This document shows, piece by piece, positions 52,546 to 61,898 of a DNA stretch of 64,000 nt (within the stretch, counting starts at the first letter, position 1; every line of letters starts with the position of its first letter). Source of the DNA: Crocinitomicaceae bacterium (GTDB lineage: Bacteria; Bacteroidota; Bacteroidia; Flavobacteriales_D; Crocinitomicaceae); assembly GCA_024643365.1 (NCBI GenBank), contig JAHENC010000020.1, positions 62,001-126,000 of the forward strand, given 5' to 3'. The notes below the pieces were generated by a model. It worked only from the letters and a program-made list of their open reading frames with translations. It ran no database searches and had not been told where the DNA came from. The position numbers and the translations under genes were made by a program.

Positions 52546-53160
52546 ATGCACGTTGCAATCGCAGGAAACATCGGATCGGGTAAAACCACATTAACAAACT
52601 TATTGTCAAAACATTATGGTTGGGAAACTCACTACGAGGACGTTGACCAAAATCCGTATTTAAATGACTTCTACGATGACATGCAACGCTGGTCTTTCAA
52701 TCTTCAAATTTACTATTTGAATAGTCGTTTTACTCAAATTCAAGAGATCAAAGAAACGGCACATACCGTTATTCAGGATAGAACGATATATGAGGATGCA
52801 TTCATCTTTGCTCCGAATTTGCATTCCATGGGACTAATGACAACTAGAGATTTTGAAAATTATTTCTCTCTGTTCAACTTGATGGATGGATTTGTTTCTG
52901 CTCCAGATTTATTGATTTATTTGCGTGCGAGTGTACCAACATTGGTAAATCAGATTCAACAACGTGGACGTGATTACGAAGAAAGCATTCGTTTAGATTA
53001 CTTGAAACGATTGAACGAACGTTACGAAGCTTGGATCTCTACTTACGACAAAGGAAAAGTACTGATTATTGATATCGATAACAATCGCTTCCCTGAAAAT
53101 CAAGAGGATTTAGGTAAAATCATCAATTCAATTGATGCGGAAATCAACGGTTTATTCTAA
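52546..53160 (+). CDS. Deoxynucleoside kinase
   Basis: A 204-residue salvage kinase that phosphorylates deoxyribonucleosides. P-loop GNIGSGKTTL (7-16), the substrate glutamate region HYEDVDQNPYL, DRTIYEDAFIFA (the DRS-like motif), and the lid region QQRGRDYEESIRLDYL, together the dCK/dGK family. The specific base (A, G or C) cannot be read from these motifs. It has its own short leader and is 9 bp before the next gene. Confidence 0.92.
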   Translation: MHVAIAGNIGSGKTTLTNLLSKHYGWETHYEDVDQNPYLNDFYDDMQRWSFNLQIYYLNSRFTQIQEIKETAHTVIQDRTIYEDAFIFAPNLHSMGLMTTRDFENYFSLFNLMDGFVSAPDLLIYLRASVPTLVNQIQQRGRDYEESIRLDYLKRLNERYEAWISTYDKGKVLIIDIDNNRFPENQEDLGKIINSIDAEINGLF

Positions 53161-53169
53161 AATAATCAC

Positions 53170-54126
53170 ATGATAGTTGTCACTGGTTCAGCCGGATTTA
53201 TTGCAAGTTACTTAGTAGATCACCTCAATGAACTTGGACATTCAGACCTGATTCTTGTCGATGATTTTACGAAACTCGACAAAGAAGAGAATTGGAAAAA
53301 CACTCAGTTTAGCCAGAAAATTGAACGTTCAGAATTTATCGAATGGTTCAAAAAGCATGCAAACGAAGTGGAATTTGTCTTCCATTTAGGCGCGCGAACG
53401 GATACCACCGAAAAAGACCTTGACATTCTAGATCAATTAAACCTGAATTACACGAAATCTATTTGGTCCATCTGTACGGAACGCCAGATTCCATTGGTTT
53501 ATGCGAGTAGTGCAGCAACCTACGGTTTGGGCGAATATGGCTACGAGGATACGAACGAGGTTATACCAAATTTGAAACCCTTGAATCCATACGGTATTTC
53601 CAAGAACGAATTTGACAAATGGGCGATTCAGCAAAAAACAACACCACCTTTTTGGGCCGGACTTAAATTCTTTAATGTCTATGGTCCAAAAGAATACCAC
53701 AAAGGGAGAATGGCGAGTGTAGTATTTCACACGCATCGTCAGATTAAAGAAAAAGGACACATGCAATTGTTCCGTTCTCACAATCCGGAATACAAGGATG
53801 GTGAGCAACTGCGAGATTTCGTTTACGTGAAAGATGTAGCGAAAGTTTGTGAATTCTTGATGCTACATCAAGACCATTCTGGGATTTATAATCTTGGTTC
53901 AGGAAAGGCACGAACATTCTTAGATTTGGCAAGTCTAACGTTTCAAGCATTGGGATTGGAGCCATCCATCTCTTTTATTGATACACCGATAGACATCCGC
54001 GACAAATACCAGTATTTCACCGAAGCGAACATGTCTAAACTATTATCCATCGGCTATCCACATGACTTTTACACCTTGGAAGAAGGTATTTCAGATTACG
54101 TGAAGAATTACTTACAAAAACGCTAA
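53170..54126 (+). CDS. hldD: ADP-L-glycero-D-manno-heptose 6-epimerase
   Basis: NADP-dependent short-chain epimerase making the heptose donor for lipopolysaccharide core. At 318 residues, it has GSAGFIASYLVDHLNELG (nucleotide fold), VDDFTKLDKEENWKN, FHLGARTDTTEKD, the catalytic region YASSAATYG, and the Tyr/Lys of PYGISKNEFDKW. The FTKLDKEENW string is typical of HldD rather than UDP-galactose epimerases. It converges on cysN with a 4-bp overlap. Confidence 0.93.
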   Translation: MIVVTGSAGFIASYLVDHLNELGHSDLILVDDFTKLDKEENWKNTQFSQKIERSEFIEWFKKHANEVEFVFHLGARTDTTEKDLDILDQLNLNYTKSIWSICTERQIPLVYASSAATYGLGEYGYEDTNEVIPNLKPLNPYGISKNEFDKWAIQQKTTPPFWAGLKFFNVYGPKEYHKGRMASVVFHTHRQIKEKGHMQLFRSHNPEYKDGEQLRDFVYVKDVAKVCEFLMLHQDHSGIYNLGSGKARTFLDLASLTFQALGLEPSISFIDTPIDIRDKYQYFTEANMSKLLSIGYPHDFYTLEEGISDYVKNYLQKR

Positions 54127-55376
54127 GAAATCATTCCAACGGCAATTGTCTGATTTGATTGTTCGTCAATCAAGATAAACGACCCTGTAGCTTTATTCTT
54201 TCGATATTCATCCACGAAAATGGGTCCAGCTAATTGCAGCTCAACACGCGCGATATCATTTGCTTGTAATGTTGATTGTTCTTCATTACGTTTCAATGTT
54301 TGCATATCGTAGACATACAAAATCGATTTCACCATCGCCTTCACTTCGTTTGTTGTGTGACGTAAAATGTATTTGCGTCCCGGAATATAAGCTTGAGAAC
54401 TCATCCAACATATCATTGCCGAAAGTTCTCGTACTATTTCTGGTTGATTATTCGGCTTCACGATCATACTTCCACGCGATACATCCATTTCATGCGTCAA
54501 TTCAAGAGAAATGGATTGTGGTGCAAACGCTTCTACCTGTTGACCATTCATTCCCATGATGGATTTTATGGTGGAGGGTTGATTTCCTGGTAAAACGATC
54601 ACTTCATCACCCACACGGACAATTCCGCTTTCCACCTTTCCTGCATAAGCACGATAATCCTGCACGCGTTCGTTATCTACACGAATCGGATGTTGAACGG
54701 GAAATCGAAAATCAATATGGTTGAGCTCATTTGCTACGGATATGTGTTCCAGCGTATGAAGTAAGGTCGCCCCTTGATACCACGACATGTTTTGCGAACG
54801 ATGAACGATGTTGTCTCCATTCAAAGCGGAAACAGGTATAAACTGAACATCAATGATTGCTAGTTTCGCAGAGAAATCTTGAAAAGAAGACACAATTTGA
54901 TCAAATTCTACTTTGCTGAACTCCACTAAATCCATTTTATTGACGCATACAATCAAATGCTGAATTTGAAGTAAGGACGCAATAAAACTATGTCTTCGTG
55001 TTTGTTCCACCACACCTTTGCGCGCATCAATAAGAATGATGGCTGCGTTGGCGGTTGAAGCACCGGTGACCATGTTTCGTGTATATTGTAAGTGTCCGGG
55101 TGTATCGGCAATGATGAATTTTCGCTTTTCCGTGGTGAAATATCGATATGCGACATCAATCGTGATTCCTTGAGCACGTTCATCTTTTAATCCATCCGTA
55201 AAAAGTGACATGTCAATCTCTCTCAAACCTTTGCGTTCAGAAATGTGTCGAACCATCGCAATTTGATCCAGTGGAATTTGTTTGCAATCATAGAGCAAGC
55301 GTCCGATTAAAGTGCTTTTTCCATCATCCACGCTTCCTGCAGTGGTAAATCTTACGATGTCCTTCGTGTTTTCCAT
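54123..55376 (-). CDS. cysN: Sulfate adenylyltransferase, GTPase subunit
   Basis: The GTPase part of ATP sulfurylase, which drives formation of adenosine 5'-phosphosulfate. The 417-residue protein has G motifs AGSVDDGKSTLIGRLLYD, DTPGHLQYTRNM, and NKMDLVEF, followed by EF-Tu-like beta barrels. It lacks a fused APS kinase domain (E. coli CysN, 475; fused NodQ, over 600), and a separate cysC is present. It starts one base before the cysD stop (TGATG), so the three genes cysC-cysD-cysN are translated together. Confidence 0.95.
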   Translation of the reverse strand: MENTKDIVRFTTAGSVDDGKSTLIGRLLYDCKQIPLDQIAMVRHISERKGLREIDMSLFTDGLKDERAQGITIDVAYRYFTTEKRKFIIADTPGHLQYTRNMVTGASTANAAIILIDARKGVVEQTRRHSFIASLLQIQHLIVCVNKMDLVEFSKVEFDQIVSSFQDFSAKLAIIDVQFIPVSALNGDNIVHRSQNMSWYQGATLLHTLEHISVANELNHIDFRFPVQHPIRVDNERVQDYRAYAGKVESGIVRVGDEVIVLPGNQPSTIKSIMGMNGQQVEAFAPQSISLELTHEMDVSRGSMIVKPNNQPEIVRELSAMICWMSSQAYIPGRKYILRHTTNEVKAMVKSILYVYDMQTLKRNEEQSTLQANDIARVELQLAGPIFVDEYRKNKATGSFILIDEQSNQTIAVGMIS

Positions 55377-56278
55377 CAGAAATACCCTTCTTTTTTACGG
55401 TCCTCCATGGAAGATTCCGAACGAAAATCATCTGCGCGATTTCCACGTTCTGATTGATTCATTTTCTTTAATTCTGCGATTATTTCAGCGACTGTTGATG
55501 CAGTTGATTCCAACGCGCCACTGATTGTCAGATCACCTATGGTTCGAAATCGAACGGTAAGTTCGAGTAACTCATCCATTTCATGAGGAACCAAAAAGGA
55601 AGATTGCGCTAAAATAGTTTCCTTTCTTTTCACACAAGATCGTTGATGTGCAAAGTATAGACTTGGCAAGGCAATATTTTCCTTTTGAATGTATTCCCAA
55701 ACATCCAATTCTGTCCAGTTACTAATGGGGAATATGCGAAATTGTTCTCCTTGATTTAAGCGACCGTTGAATAAATGCCAAATTTCCGGACCTTGATTTT
55801 TCGGGTCCCATTGTCCGAAAGCATCACGGTGAGAGAAAAAACGTTCCTTCGCTCGTGCCTTTTCTTCGTCTCGTCTACCTCCTCCGATTGCCGCATCAAA
55901 TCCAAAGGATTCCATGCTTTCCAACAAAGTGATCGACTGTGCACGATTCCGATTCGCATTCGGCCCAGTTTCTTCAAGTGCCGTTTGACGTTTAATGGAA
56001 TCTTCTACTTGTCCTACAACCAAGCGCACGTTCATTCGCTCGGCTAATTCATCTCGAAACTGAAGTGTTTCCGGGAAATTATGTCCGGTATCGATGTGTA
56101 ATAAAGTAAATGGAATTGGACCTGGTGCAAACGCTTTCGCAGCCAGGTGTGTCACAACAATGGAATCCTTGCCACCAGAAAACAGAATGCATGGATTCTG
56201 AAACTGAGCGAATGCCTCACGCAGCACAAAGACAGCCTCCGCCTCTAATTCCTCCAAATAATTTAGTCTATAACTCAT
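55376..56278 (-). CDS. cysD: Sulfate adenylyltransferase, catalytic subunit
   Basis: PP-loop ATP sulfurylase subunit, forming APS from ATP and sulfate with CysN. The 300-residue protein carries FSGGKDSIVVTHLAAKAF (PP-loop), LHIDTGHNFPETLQFRD, DAAIGGGRRDEEKARAKERF, and ISNWTELDVWEYI. Length and motifs match E. coli CysD (302). It overlaps cysC by 4 bp upstream and cysN by one base downstream. Confidence 0.96.
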   Translation of the reverse strand: MSYRLNYLEELEAEAVFVLREAFAQFQNPCILFSGGKDSIVVTHLAAKAFAPGPIPFTLLHIDTGHNFPETLQFRDELAERMNVRLVVGQVEDSIKRQTALEETGPNANRNRAQSITLLESMESFGFDAAIGGGRRDEEKARAKERFFSHRDAFGQWDPKNQGPEIWHLFNGRLNQGEQFRIFPISNWTELDVWEYIQKENIALPSLYFAHQRSCVKRKETILAQSSFLVPHEMDELLELTVRFRTIGDLTISGALESTASTVAEIIAELKKMNQSERGNRADDFRSESSMEDRKKEGYF

Positions 56279-56796
56279 CTCTCTCTGAAAAAAGTTTGTA
56301 TGATTTGGTCAAGGCATTGATCTGTTGATTGTTCATTTGTATCGATCATCAAATCTACTTGAGTTGGACGATCGAAAGGCGCTGAGATTCCCGTAAAATT
56401 GTTTAGCGTTCCTTGAGATACGTTTTGATAGAGTCCTTTCACATCACGACTTTGACAGGTTTTTATATCGGCATCCACAAATAGGAAGCGCACAGAAGAA
56501 CCTAGTATTTCACGCACTTTTTCACGGTGACCTACTTCCGGGGTAATGAAGGACGCTAAGACAACCTGATGATCTTCTAGAAGAAACTTGGCGATTTCAG
56601 CAGATCGACGAATATTCTCCATGCGATCCTCCGAAGAAAATCCAAGGTCCTGATTGATTCCAGCGCGCAACTGATCACCATCGATAGAAACCGAAGAAAT
56701 TCCTTTATCTTTTAGTTTTTGCAACAATAGGTTCGACAGGGTAGACTTACCGGAACCTGAGAGTCCAAAAAACCATATTACAATTGGATTATTCAT
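56275..56796 (-). CDS. cysC: Adenylylsulfate kinase
   Basis: Phosphorylates APS to PAPS. The 173-residue protein has P-loop GLSGSGKSTLSNLL, DGDQLRAGINQDLGFS, and RRSAEIAKFLLEDHQVV, then FVDADIKTCQSRDVKGLY. ATG at 56796 gives the family start MNNPIVIWFFGLSGSGKS; the frame is open 24 codons upstream but extra sequence is not expected. First gene of the operon. Presence of a PAPS route means either assimilation through PAPS reductase or sulfation; no cysH is in the window. Confidence 0.95.
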   Translation of the reverse strand: MNNPIVIWFFGLSGSGKSTLSNLLLQKLKDKGISSVSIDGDQLRAGINQDLGFSSEDRMENIRRSAEIAKFLLEDHQVVLASFITPEVGHREKVREILGSSVRFLFVDADIKTCQSRDVKGLYQNVSQGTLNNFTGISAPFDRPTQVDLMIDTNEQSTDQCLDQIIQTFFRER

Positions 56797-56852
56797 GAAT
56801 TTCGCCAAAGAATAAAAGTAATGAATTCCCGCATACTTTGTATAGGCACAAA

Positions 56853-56885
56853 AAAAAACTCCTTCCAAATGGAAAGAGTTTTTTT
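56853..56885 (-). terminator. Terminator of the rpsF-rpsR-rplI operon
   Basis: A hairpin AAAAAACTC-C-TTCC with GGAA-A-GAGTTTTTT, 4-base loop, one mismatch, about 18 bp past the rplI stop. Both flanks are T- or A-rich, so it could act in both directions. Confidence 0.85.
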
Positions 56886-56902
56886 AGTTTTTTCAGTAAA
56901 GC

Positions 56903-57349
56903 TTATTCGCTAACAACTTCAAATTTGAATGCTTGTTTAACGCCTTTGTAAATGTTTGCTTCTACTTCGTACGTTCCAATCTCGCGAATTGGTTCGTCTT
57001 TAATTTTCAATGATTTACGGTCGATATCATGTCCAAGTGCACGAAGTGCATCAGCCAATTGAACCGTATTAACAGAACCAAAGATTTTACCGTTTTCACC
57101 AGCTTTCGTAGCGATAGTGATGGTTAAATCAGCAATTTTAGCAGCTAATTCTTGAGCTTCAGCTAAATTTTTAGATTCTTTATGAGATTTTTGACGCATA
57201 ATCTCAGCGTGTGCTTTTTTCGCGCTAGCCGTAGCAAGCGTCGCGTATCCTTGAGGAATCAAGAAGTTACGACCGTATCCAGGTTTTACGTTTACGATTT
57301 CGTTTGCGTAACCTAATTTATCAACGTTTTTCTTTAAGATAATTTCCAT
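56903..57349 (-). CDS. rplI: 50S ribosomal protein L9
   Basis: Large-subunit protein of 148 residues, full length. It starts MEIILKKNVDKLGYANEIVN, includes the GYGRNFLIPQGYA signature, the long connecting helix (residues about 45-80), and the C-terminal lobe with GKIFGSVNTVQLADAL. Last gene of the rpsF-rpsR-rplI operon, 29 bp after rpsR. Confidence 0.97.
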   Translation of the reverse strand: MEIILKKNVDKLGYANEIVNVKPGYGRNFLIPQGYATLATASAKKAHAEIMRQKSHKESKNLAEAQELAAKIADLTITIATKAGENGKIFGSVNTVQLADALRALGHDIDRKSLKIKDEPIREIGTYEVEANIYKGVKQAFKFEVVSE

Positions 57350-57378
57350 GACTTTCAGTTTTTCTGTTCAACAAATGA

Positions 57379-57639
57379 TTATTTCAACATATCACCAACG
57401 TATGGAAGGATCGCAAGGTGACGAGCACGTTTGATCGCTTTGTTGACTCTCTTTTGGTATTTCGCAGAAGTACCAGTGATACGACGTGGAAGAATTTTAC
57501 CTTGTTCGTTTATCAATTTCAACAAGAAGCTTGCGTCTTTGTAATCGATAAATTTAATACCGCTCTTCTTGAAACGGCAGTACTTGTCCTTCTTAATATC
57601 AATATTAATCGGGGTTAGATAGCGAATATCGTTTGACAT
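57379..57639 (-). CDS. rpsR: 30S ribosomal protein S18
   Basis: Small-subunit platform protein of 86 residues. Signatures: [60 protein letters not shown], and [11 protein letters not shown]. It sits between rpsF and rplI, with no ssb or priB gene in between, as is usual in Bacteroidota. Confidence 0.97.
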   Translation of the reverse strand: MSNDIRYLTPINIDIKKDKYCRFKKSGIKFIDYKDASFLLKLINEQGKILPRRITGTSAKYQKRVNKAIKRARHLAILPYVGDMLK

Positions 57640-57670
57640 CTCTTTTTAATTTTTTAGGGTTAACAATTAG

Positions 57671-58009
57671 TTAGGCAGTAGCTCCAGCTTTTGCACGTCT
57701 TTTAACTGAGTAAGTAACATGATCAACATCCATTTTAACCGTTAAAAAACGTAAAACTCGTTCATCACGCTTCAACATCAATTCGAAGTTCGCAACAACA
57801 TTACCTTCCGCTTGGAATTCTACTAGAAAGTAGAAACCAGTGGATTTTTTCTGGATTGGGTACGCCAACTTGCGCAAACCCCAGTTCTCCGAATGAGCGA
57901 TTGAACCACCAAGTGATTTAATCTCACCTTCGAATTTCTGTACTGCTTCCTTTGCCTGATCATCAGACAAAACGGGAGTTAAAATGAAAACAGTTTCGTA
58001 AGAATTCAT
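57671..58009 (-). CDS. rpsF: 30S ribosomal protein S6
   Basis: Small-subunit protein S6 of 112 residues, partner of S18. It starts [20 protein letters not shown], with [19 protein letters not shown] and [14 protein letters not shown], and [14 protein letters not shown]. First gene of the operon, with a textbook promoter at 58042-58072. Confidence 0.97.
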   Translation of the reverse strand: MNSYETVFILTPVLSDDQAKEAVQKFEGEIKSLGGSIAHSENWGLRKLAYPIQKKSTGFYFLVEFQAEGNVVANFELMLKRDERVLRFLTVKMDVDHVTYSVKRRAKAGATA

Positions 58010-58041
58010 AAGATTATTTTTAAAAATTTATTAATCGGGTG

Positions 58042-58072
58042 CAAAGATACACATTCTTGTTTAAACGTGCAA
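58042..58072 (-). promoter_or_regulatory. rpsF operon promoter
   Basis: On the minus strand, TTG (58072-58070), exactly 20 bp, then TATCTTTG (58049-58042) followed by GCACCCG: a consensus Bacteroidota promoter. Leader of about 30 bp. Confidence 0.88.
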
Positions 58073-58129
58073 CAGCTTTTTGTTCGCTTTTTCTGAGTTC
58101 CCTCTTCGTATTTTCTATATCTTCGTCGT

Positions 58130-58804
58130 ATGTCATTTTTTACTGAAGATTACCTACACTTTTTTATTGAACTTGCGGGAAATAAACATAAAGCTTGGTT
58201 TGATGAAAATCGCAAACGCTACGAGACTTCGGTCAAAAAGCCGTTTTATGCATTCACTCAACACTTGATTGATGAACTCGCAAAAAAGGATCCTGCCTTT
58301 GCAGATTTACAGTCCAAAGACTGCGTATTTCGCATCAATAGAGATATTCGCTTTTCAAAGGACAAAACACCCTACAAGTTGATGTGTTCTGCTGTCGTTG
58401 CTCCAAATGGAAAAAAAAGCAAAGCAGTAAATGGCATTTACTTTGAACTGAGTCCAGAACATGTTCGCGCTTACGGTGGCATTTACGAAATCGACAAAGA
58501 AGATTTGGAAGCTGTCCGCGAAGGAATTGCCTCCAATATGGATGAATTTCGTTCCATTTACAGTTCTAAGACCTTTAAAAAGACCTTTGATGAAATCCTC
58601 GGTGAGAAAAACAAAGTCCTTCCCGCTCACCTAAAAGAAGCCGCCCAAGAAGAAAACCTAATTTTCAATAAACAATGGTATTTTTATGCCGAATTTCCCG
58701 CTGAAACTTTGCTAAATGAGGATTTGGACAAACAATTACTGAAGTGCTACGAAGTAGGGAAACCACTAGAACAATTTTTTAATCAATTTATACAACGCGC
58801 ATGA
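58130..58804 (+). CDS. DUF2461 family protein
   Basis: A 224-residue cytosolic protein of DUF2461. Visible: FFIELAGNKHKAWFDENRKR (the family's opening), FRINRDIRFSKDKTPYKLMC, YFELSPEHVRAYGG, and FNKQWYFYAEF. The conserved Arg-Ile-x-Arg-Asp-x-Arg-Phe-Ser-x-Asp-Lys run suggests a phosphate- or nucleic-acid-binding site, but the function is unknown. It overlaps the peptidase gene by 4 bp. Confidence 0.88.
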   Translation: MSFFTEDYLHFFIELAGNKHKAWFDENRKRYETSVKKPFYAFTQHLIDELAKKDPAFADLQSKDCVFRINRDIRFSKDKTPYKLMCSAVVAPNGKKSKAVNGIYFELSPEHVRAYGGIYEIDKEDLEAVREGIASNMDEFRSIYSSKTFKKTFDEILGEKNKVLPAHLKEAAQEENLIFNKQWYFYAEFPAETLLNEDLDKQLLKCYEVGKPLEQFFNQFIQRA

Positions 58805-60909
58805 AACGCATCATCTTACCTTTCCTTTTACTGATTACTCCTTTTGCATTCGCCCAGAAAAAAGAAATGAGCGTCAAAGAATCTGTCTTGTTACAAAGAA
58901 GCGTTTCACCAGAACGGGTGAATAATTTCCTTTGGATGAACGATAGTGAATATACCACTTGCAGTAAAGACTACAAAACGATGTACAAATCTTCTGTTGC
59001 AAATGATAAGTCTATGGACCTCATCACCATCGACGAAGTAAACAAAGTGTTAGGATCTTCCTTTGGTAATTTCTTTGGTGCGGAATGGTCCAATGAAGCT
59101 ACCTTGCTTTTAAATGATGGTCAAACCGTGGCAACATTCGACATCAAAACGAAAACTGGAAAGATTCTTAAAAAATCTGTAGAGAATGCCGCGAATCAAT
59201 CTTACCACGCCGCTTCGAATCAATTGGCCTATACAATTGACAACAATTTATACATAGATGGACGTGCTATCACAAAAAACACGGACAAAAACATCGTTTC
59301 AGGTCAATCCATTGCGCGCAATGAATTTGGAATCTCTGGTGGAATTTTCTGGTCAAACAAGGGATCCATTTTAGCTTTTTATCAAAAGGACGAAACGGAA
59401 GTACACAATTATCCATTATTGGATATCAGCGCAACACCCGGAGCCTTGATGTCCATTAAATACCCAATGGCTGGACAAAAATCGGAAAAACCCCGAGTAG
59501 GAATTTACCATGTGAAATCGAAAAAAACACTATACATCTCTCCACGTGGAGCGGCGGACGATTACTTCACCAACTTGGCCATTACTCCAGATGAACAATT
59601 TATCATCGTAGCGGAAGTGAACCGAGATCAAAATCACATGTGGTTGAATGTTTATTCCGCAAAAACAGGAAAATTTGTTAAAACCTTATTTGAGGAGAAA
59701 AACGATAAATGGATTGAACCGGAGCACCCAGTGTTTTTCCCAAGCAACGAATCCAATCAATTTGTGTGGATTTCAGAACGCGATGGATTCAATAACTTGT
59801 ATTTGTTTGACTTCGACGGGAAGTTGCTACAGAAATTAACGAACCACACATTTGTTGTTAAGGATATTTTATGTGCAACGAAAGATGGATTAAAAATCTA
59901 TTACACTGCAACAGGACCAGTTCCAACGAATACATTGGTTTACCGCTGTGATTTGAAAGCTAACACAGAATTAATCACCAAGGAAGAAGGAACTCATAGT
60001 TTCAGTCTTTCTGCGAATGGAACGTATTTGATGGATGCGTTTTCTAGTCTATCCATTCCATTTAAGGCAATGCTTTGGACCAACAATGGGAAAATGGCAA
60101 AGTTACTCATGGAATCCAAAGACAAATTAGCCGAATACAACGTCGGGACTACAGAAATTGGGTCTATCAAAGGAAAAGATGGTTCAGATTTATACTACCG
60201 AATGATCAAACCAAGCAATTTCGATCCATCAAAAAAATATCCAGTTCTGGTCTATGTATACGGTGGTCCTCACGCTCAAATGGTGACCAACACTTGGTTG
60301 GCTGGCGCGAATCTTTGGATGCATTGGATGGCAAATCAAGGATACATTGTCTTTACTTTGGATAACCGTGGTTCAGGTGAACGCGGATTTGCCTTTGAAT
60401 CTCAAATACACCGTCAATTAGGAACGGTTGAAATGGAAGACCAATTAACAGGTGTTGACTACTTGAAATCCTTGAATTATGTCGACGGAAACCGACTTGC
60501 GGTACACGGTTGGTCCTTTGGTGGATTCATGACAACTTCCTTGATGTTGCGTCAAGCAGGAGTTTTCCAAGTTGGCGTTGCAGGTGGACCCGTTACTGAT
60601 TGGAAGTACTATGAAATCATGTATGGAGAACGCTACATGGATCGTCCTGAGCAAAACAAAGCTGGATACGATGCGAATTCCTTAATGAACTATACCAAGA
60701 ACTTGAAAGGTGATTTGTTATTAATTCACGGATCAATTGACGATGTCGTAGTGATGCAGCACAATGAAGCACTATTAAAATCCTTCATTGAAAACGGAAT
60801 TCAAGTAGACGATTTCATTTATCCGATGCACAAACACAACGTCACAGGAAAAGACCGAGCGCATTTAATGGAGAAAGTATTGTTGTACATTCTTGAAAAC
60901 AATCAGTAG
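58801..60909 (+). CDS. S9 family peptidase (dipeptidyl peptidase IV-like)
   Basis: A 702-residue exported serine peptidase that probably removes X-Pro dipeptides. Signal peptide (MKRIILPFLLLITPFAFAQ), DPP-IV N-terminal propeller (about 60-430), and alpha/beta-hydrolase domain with HGWSFGGFMTTS (Ser572), HGSIDDVVVM (Asp647 or Asp648), and MHKHNVTG (His679). The propeller glutamate motif is not clear, so DPP-IV versus other S9B peptidase is not settled. The start overlaps the DUF2461 stop by 4 bp. Confidence 0.93.
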   Translation: MKRIILPFLLLITPFAFAQKKEMSVKESVLLQRSVSPERVNNFLWMNDSEYTTCSKDYKTMYKSSVANDKSMDLITIDEVNKVLGSSFGNFFGAEWSNEATLLLNDGQTVATFDIKTKTGKILKKSVENAANQSYHAASNQLAYTIDNNLYIDGRAITKNTDKNIVSGQSIARNEFGISGGIFWSNKGSILAFYQKDETEVHNYPLLDISATPGALMSIKYPMAGQKSEKPRVGIYHVKSKKTLYISPRGAADDYFTNLAITPDEQFIIVAEVNRDQNHMWLNVYSAKTGKFVKTLFEEKNDKWIEPEHPVFFPSNESNQFVWISERDGFNNLYLFDFDGKLLQKLTNHTFVVKDILCATKDGLKIYYTATGPVPTNTLVYRCDLKANTELITKEEGTHSFSLSANGTYLMDAFSSLSIPFKAMLWTNNGKMAKLLMESKDKLAEYNVGTTEIGSIKGKDGSDLYYRMIKPSNFDPSKKYPVLVYVYGGPHAQMVTNTWLAGANLWMHWMANQGYIVFTLDNRGSGERGFAFESQIHRQLGTVEMEDQLTGVDYLKSLNYVDGNRLAVHGWSFGGFMTTSLMLRQAGVFQVGVAGGPVTDWKYYEIMYGERYMDRPEQNKAGYDANSLMNYTKNLKGDLLLIHGSIDDVVVMQHNEALLKSFIENGIQVDDFIYPMHKHNVTGKDRAHLMEKVLLYILENNQ

Positions 60910-60911
60910 GC

Positions 60912-61304
60912 ATGGAAACTTTACTCATTGCTTATATTCCTTTAATCCTCAGTATTTTTCTGAGCAGAAGAATGTTACAAAGTGCCATTCGAAAATTGGA
61001 TGATGAACTCAAAATCAAACTGATTAATTACACCACAAAAGACAAATCGCTGCAACTTGGAGTTGTTGCAGCGATTTTAGTCTTGTTTTTAGTAAATATG
61101 AAATTCAAATGGATTTCATTTTGGATCTCAAGTTACCTTTCGATAGGTGTTTTGATGGTTTTGGCTATTTATTCTGTCTACCGCGCTTATCAAAAATTGA
61201 AAGCTGATGGATTTCCAGATTGGTATTTAAAGGATATGATTAAAGGCAACCTACTTCGTTCGCTAGGATTGATTTTGTTCCTATTAATCTTGACCTTCGT
61301 TTAA
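60912..61304 (+). CDS. Small integral membrane protein, unknown function
   Basis: A 130-residue protein with hydrophobic helices at about 4-20, 48-65, 70-92 and 110-129, separated by polar loops (DDELKIKLINYTTKDKS and KLKADGFPDWYLKDMIKGN). No family recognised. It is 2 bp from the peptidase gene and thus probably co-transcribed. It converges on the rhodanese gene with a 4-bp overlap. Confidence 0.65.
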   Translation: METLLIAYIPLILSIFLSRRMLQSAIRKLDDELKIKLINYTTKDKSLQLGVVAAILVLFLVNMKFKWISFWISSYLSIGVLMVLAIYSVYRAYQKLKADGFPDWYLKDMIKGNLLRSLGLILFLLILTFV

Positions 61305-61606
61305 ATTTTACTTTTCAAGCTCATCCAACCACCACCATTGTGAACATCTGCATATCCCGCAGATTTCAAAATGCTTTTAGCGCTCGCACTGCGCATTCCG
61401 GATGCACAACACGTAATAACCGTTTTATTCTTTGGTATCTTACCCAATGAACCTTGAATACTTTGTAAGGGAACATTGATGGATCCTTTGATGTGTCCAC
61501 CTTGAAATTCTCCTGGAGAACGAACATCAACGATAACCGCACCTTCTTTAACGAGTTGTTGATAGTTTACGGACTTCATTCCGAATAATTTTCCTAATAA
61601 TGACAT
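61301..61606 (-). CDS. Rhodanese-like domain protein (first of two)
   Basis: A 101-residue single-domain rhodanese. The active-site loop is CCASGMRS, where the second Cys is the likely sulfur-carrying residue. VDVRSPGEFQGGHIKGSINV is the standard upstream motif, and GGGWMSLKSKI ends the domain. The ATG at 61606 is used; the open frame continues further but with poor fit. It may move sulfane sulfur. Third of three minus-strand genes: DUF6132, rhodanese, rhodanese. Confidence 0.88.
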   Translation of the reverse strand: MSLLGKLFGMKSVNYQQLVKEGAVIVDVRSPGEFQGGHIKGSINVPLQSIQGSLGKIPKNKTVITCCASGMRSASAKSILKSAGYADVHNGGGWMSLKSKI

Positions 61607-61644
61607 ATTGTGTTTTGTTAATGAGGTTAAACGTTTCTTAAGAA

Positions 61645-61896
61645 TTACATGCGTCCGTTCACTTCCATCCATCCGCCACCGTTTTCACAGTCCACGCCTA
61701 AGGATTGAAAATATTGTGTTGCTTGACCAGAACGCATTCCGGAAGCACAGCAAAATAAAATGGGCTGGGCAAAGGCTTTCACCTCTTCTACTCGGCTAGC
61801 AATTTCTTGCAAAGGAATGTTTACAGATCCAGCTACATGGCCACCACTGTATTCTGCGTGCGTTCGCACATCGATAATTGTTGGGAAATTTGACAT
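61645..61896 (-). CDS. Rhodanese-like domain protein (second copy)
   Basis: An 83-residue minimal rhodanese with the same loop (CCASGMRS) and a matching opening (IIDVRTHAEYSGGHVAGSVN) and end (CENGGGWMEVNGRM). It is clearly a tandem duplicate of the neighbouring gene, but shorter and diverged. 38 bp separates the two. The DUF6132 gene precedes it by 2 bp. Confidence 0.88.
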   Translation of the reverse strand: MSNFPTIIDVRTHAEYSGGHVAGSVNIPLQEIASRVEEVKAFAQPILFCCASGMRSGQATQYFQSLGVDCENGGGWMEVNGRM

Positions 61897-61898
61897 TG

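Noticed and set aside
53437-53808. 123-codon minus-strand frame inside hldD
   Set aside because: Antisense to a strongly supported epimerase; no promoter or homology.
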